NCBI GenBank assembly: GCA_019413955.1
Contig: DXMX01000024.1
Span: forward strand, 1 to 12,945
Source of the DNA: Collinsella sp.
Lineage (GTDB): Bacteria > Actinomycetota > Coriobacteriia > Coriobacteriales > Coriobacteriaceae
Direction of reading: 5' to 3'
Length of the DNA: 12,945 nt
Part shown: piece by piece, positions 12,697 through 12,945 of the stretch
Numbering within the stretch: position 1 is the first letter of the stretch
Layout: each line of letters starts with the position of its first letter
Program-made: the position numbers and the translations under genes
The notes under the pieces: generated by a model
Databases searched by the model: none
The model's input: the letters and a program-made list of their open reading frames with translations, nothing else
What the model was told of the DNA's origin: nothing

Positions 12697-12945
12697 TTAG
12701 GCAACGAGCCTGCACGCATATTCAATGGCTGCTGCGAGGCCGCCGCTCGATCGTGGTTTAAAGACCATGTCGGCGGCGGCCTCGTTTTCGTATCCGGCGC
12801 CGCGAAGGGCGAGTGCGATACCGGCTTCCAGGAGAAGGGGCAGACCGCGTTGGCTGGTTGCGATCACGGCAGCCTGATTGAGCGAGCAGCTGTGCGCTTG
12901 GCATTGGATGGCAAGTTCACCTTGCGCCGGGCAAGGGACCAGAAT
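12697..12945 (-). CDS. C-terminal end of a probable HAD-superfamily (Cof-like) hydrolase, 5' part outside window
   Basis: On the minus strand an uninterrupted frame enters at the right edge and ends at TAA 12697-12699, giving 82 residues. The stretch GLPLLLEAGIALALRGAGYENEAAADMVFKPRSSGGLAAAIEYA resembles the end of Cof-type HAD phosphatases, whose pattern is roughly NDIPMLxxAGIGVAMGNA, then KxxADxVT, then GVAxAIE. The usual motif IV acidic residues just before it (GDxxND) are replaced by ATSQRG, so the metal-binding aspartates appear absent here. The protein may be a non-catalytic or divergent member, or the family call may be wrong. The frame continues beyond the window, so the nucleophile motif cannot be checked. 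Confidence 0.5.
   Translation of the reverse strand: MLVPCPAQGELAIQCQAHSCSLNQAAVIATSQRGLPLLLEAGIALALRGAGYENEAAADMVFKPRSSGGLAAAIEYACRLVA

Noticed and set aside
12735..12788. Terminator hairpin after the DUF1648-like gene
   Set aside because: An 11-bp stem followed by TTTT exists on the plus strand, but it lies inside the convergent HAD-like coding frame and may only reflect GCC/GGC-rich codons; it could still act as a weak terminator.

Overview
The window is GC-rich bacterial chromosome with compact, high-GC codon usage. Type III glutamine synthetase, an Fe/Zn alcohol and glycerol dehydrogenase cluster, a poly-ferredoxin and a MurT-GatD peptidoglycan amidation enzyme together suggest a fermentative, anaerobic Gram-positive actinobacterium. 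A gut Coriobacteriia member such as Collinsella is my best guess. That is an inference from gene content and style, not from a marker gene.

Layout. (1) 1-577 (+): the 3' part of glnN, closed by a strong terminator. (2) 578-1269: a long non-coding stretch with a partial duplicate of a tRNA 3' end and terminator, an inverted T-arm-like fragment, an intact tRNA-Glu(TTC) on the minus strand with its own promoter and terminator, a regular 40-bp-period array of four alternating 15-bp repeats, and a REP-like hairpin. (3) 1270-5612 (-): a probable three-gene operon of two divergent, paralogous helical-repeat (TPR-like) proteins, translationally coupled, followed by a single-chain fusion of MurT and GatD. 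(4) 5613-6112: a 500-base intergenic region with two AAACGTTT palindromes and a three-hairpin leader. (5) 6113-9696 (+): three iron-containing-dehydrogenase-superfamily genes in a row, namely an Fe-type alcohol dehydrogenase with strongly biased codons and two glycerol dehydrogenase paralogues. The first two genes have their own terminators. (6) 9848-11101 (+): a four-cluster ferredoxin-like protein with an unusual cysteine-bearing centre. (7) 11216-12687 (+): ychF followed by a small DUF1648-like membrane protein. (8) 12697-12945 (-): the C-terminal end of a probable HAD-family hydrolase that continues past the window edge.

How the genes relate. The minus-strand operon joins cell-wall precursor amidation to two proteins of unknown role. 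The dehydrogenase block and the neighbouring iron-sulfur protein fit fermentative redox balancing through alcohol and glycerol/dihydroxyacetone chemistry. Nitrogen assimilation (GlnN) lies near the glutamine-consuming MurT-GatD, but on the opposite strand and with its own terminator.

The most unusual signals are the exactly spaced alternating repeat array (1071-1205), bracketed by 16-bp direct repeats, and the MurT-GatD fusion. After those come the structured leader before the alcohol dehydrogenase, the tandem TPR-like paralogues, and the poly-ferredoxin with an unassigned middle domain.
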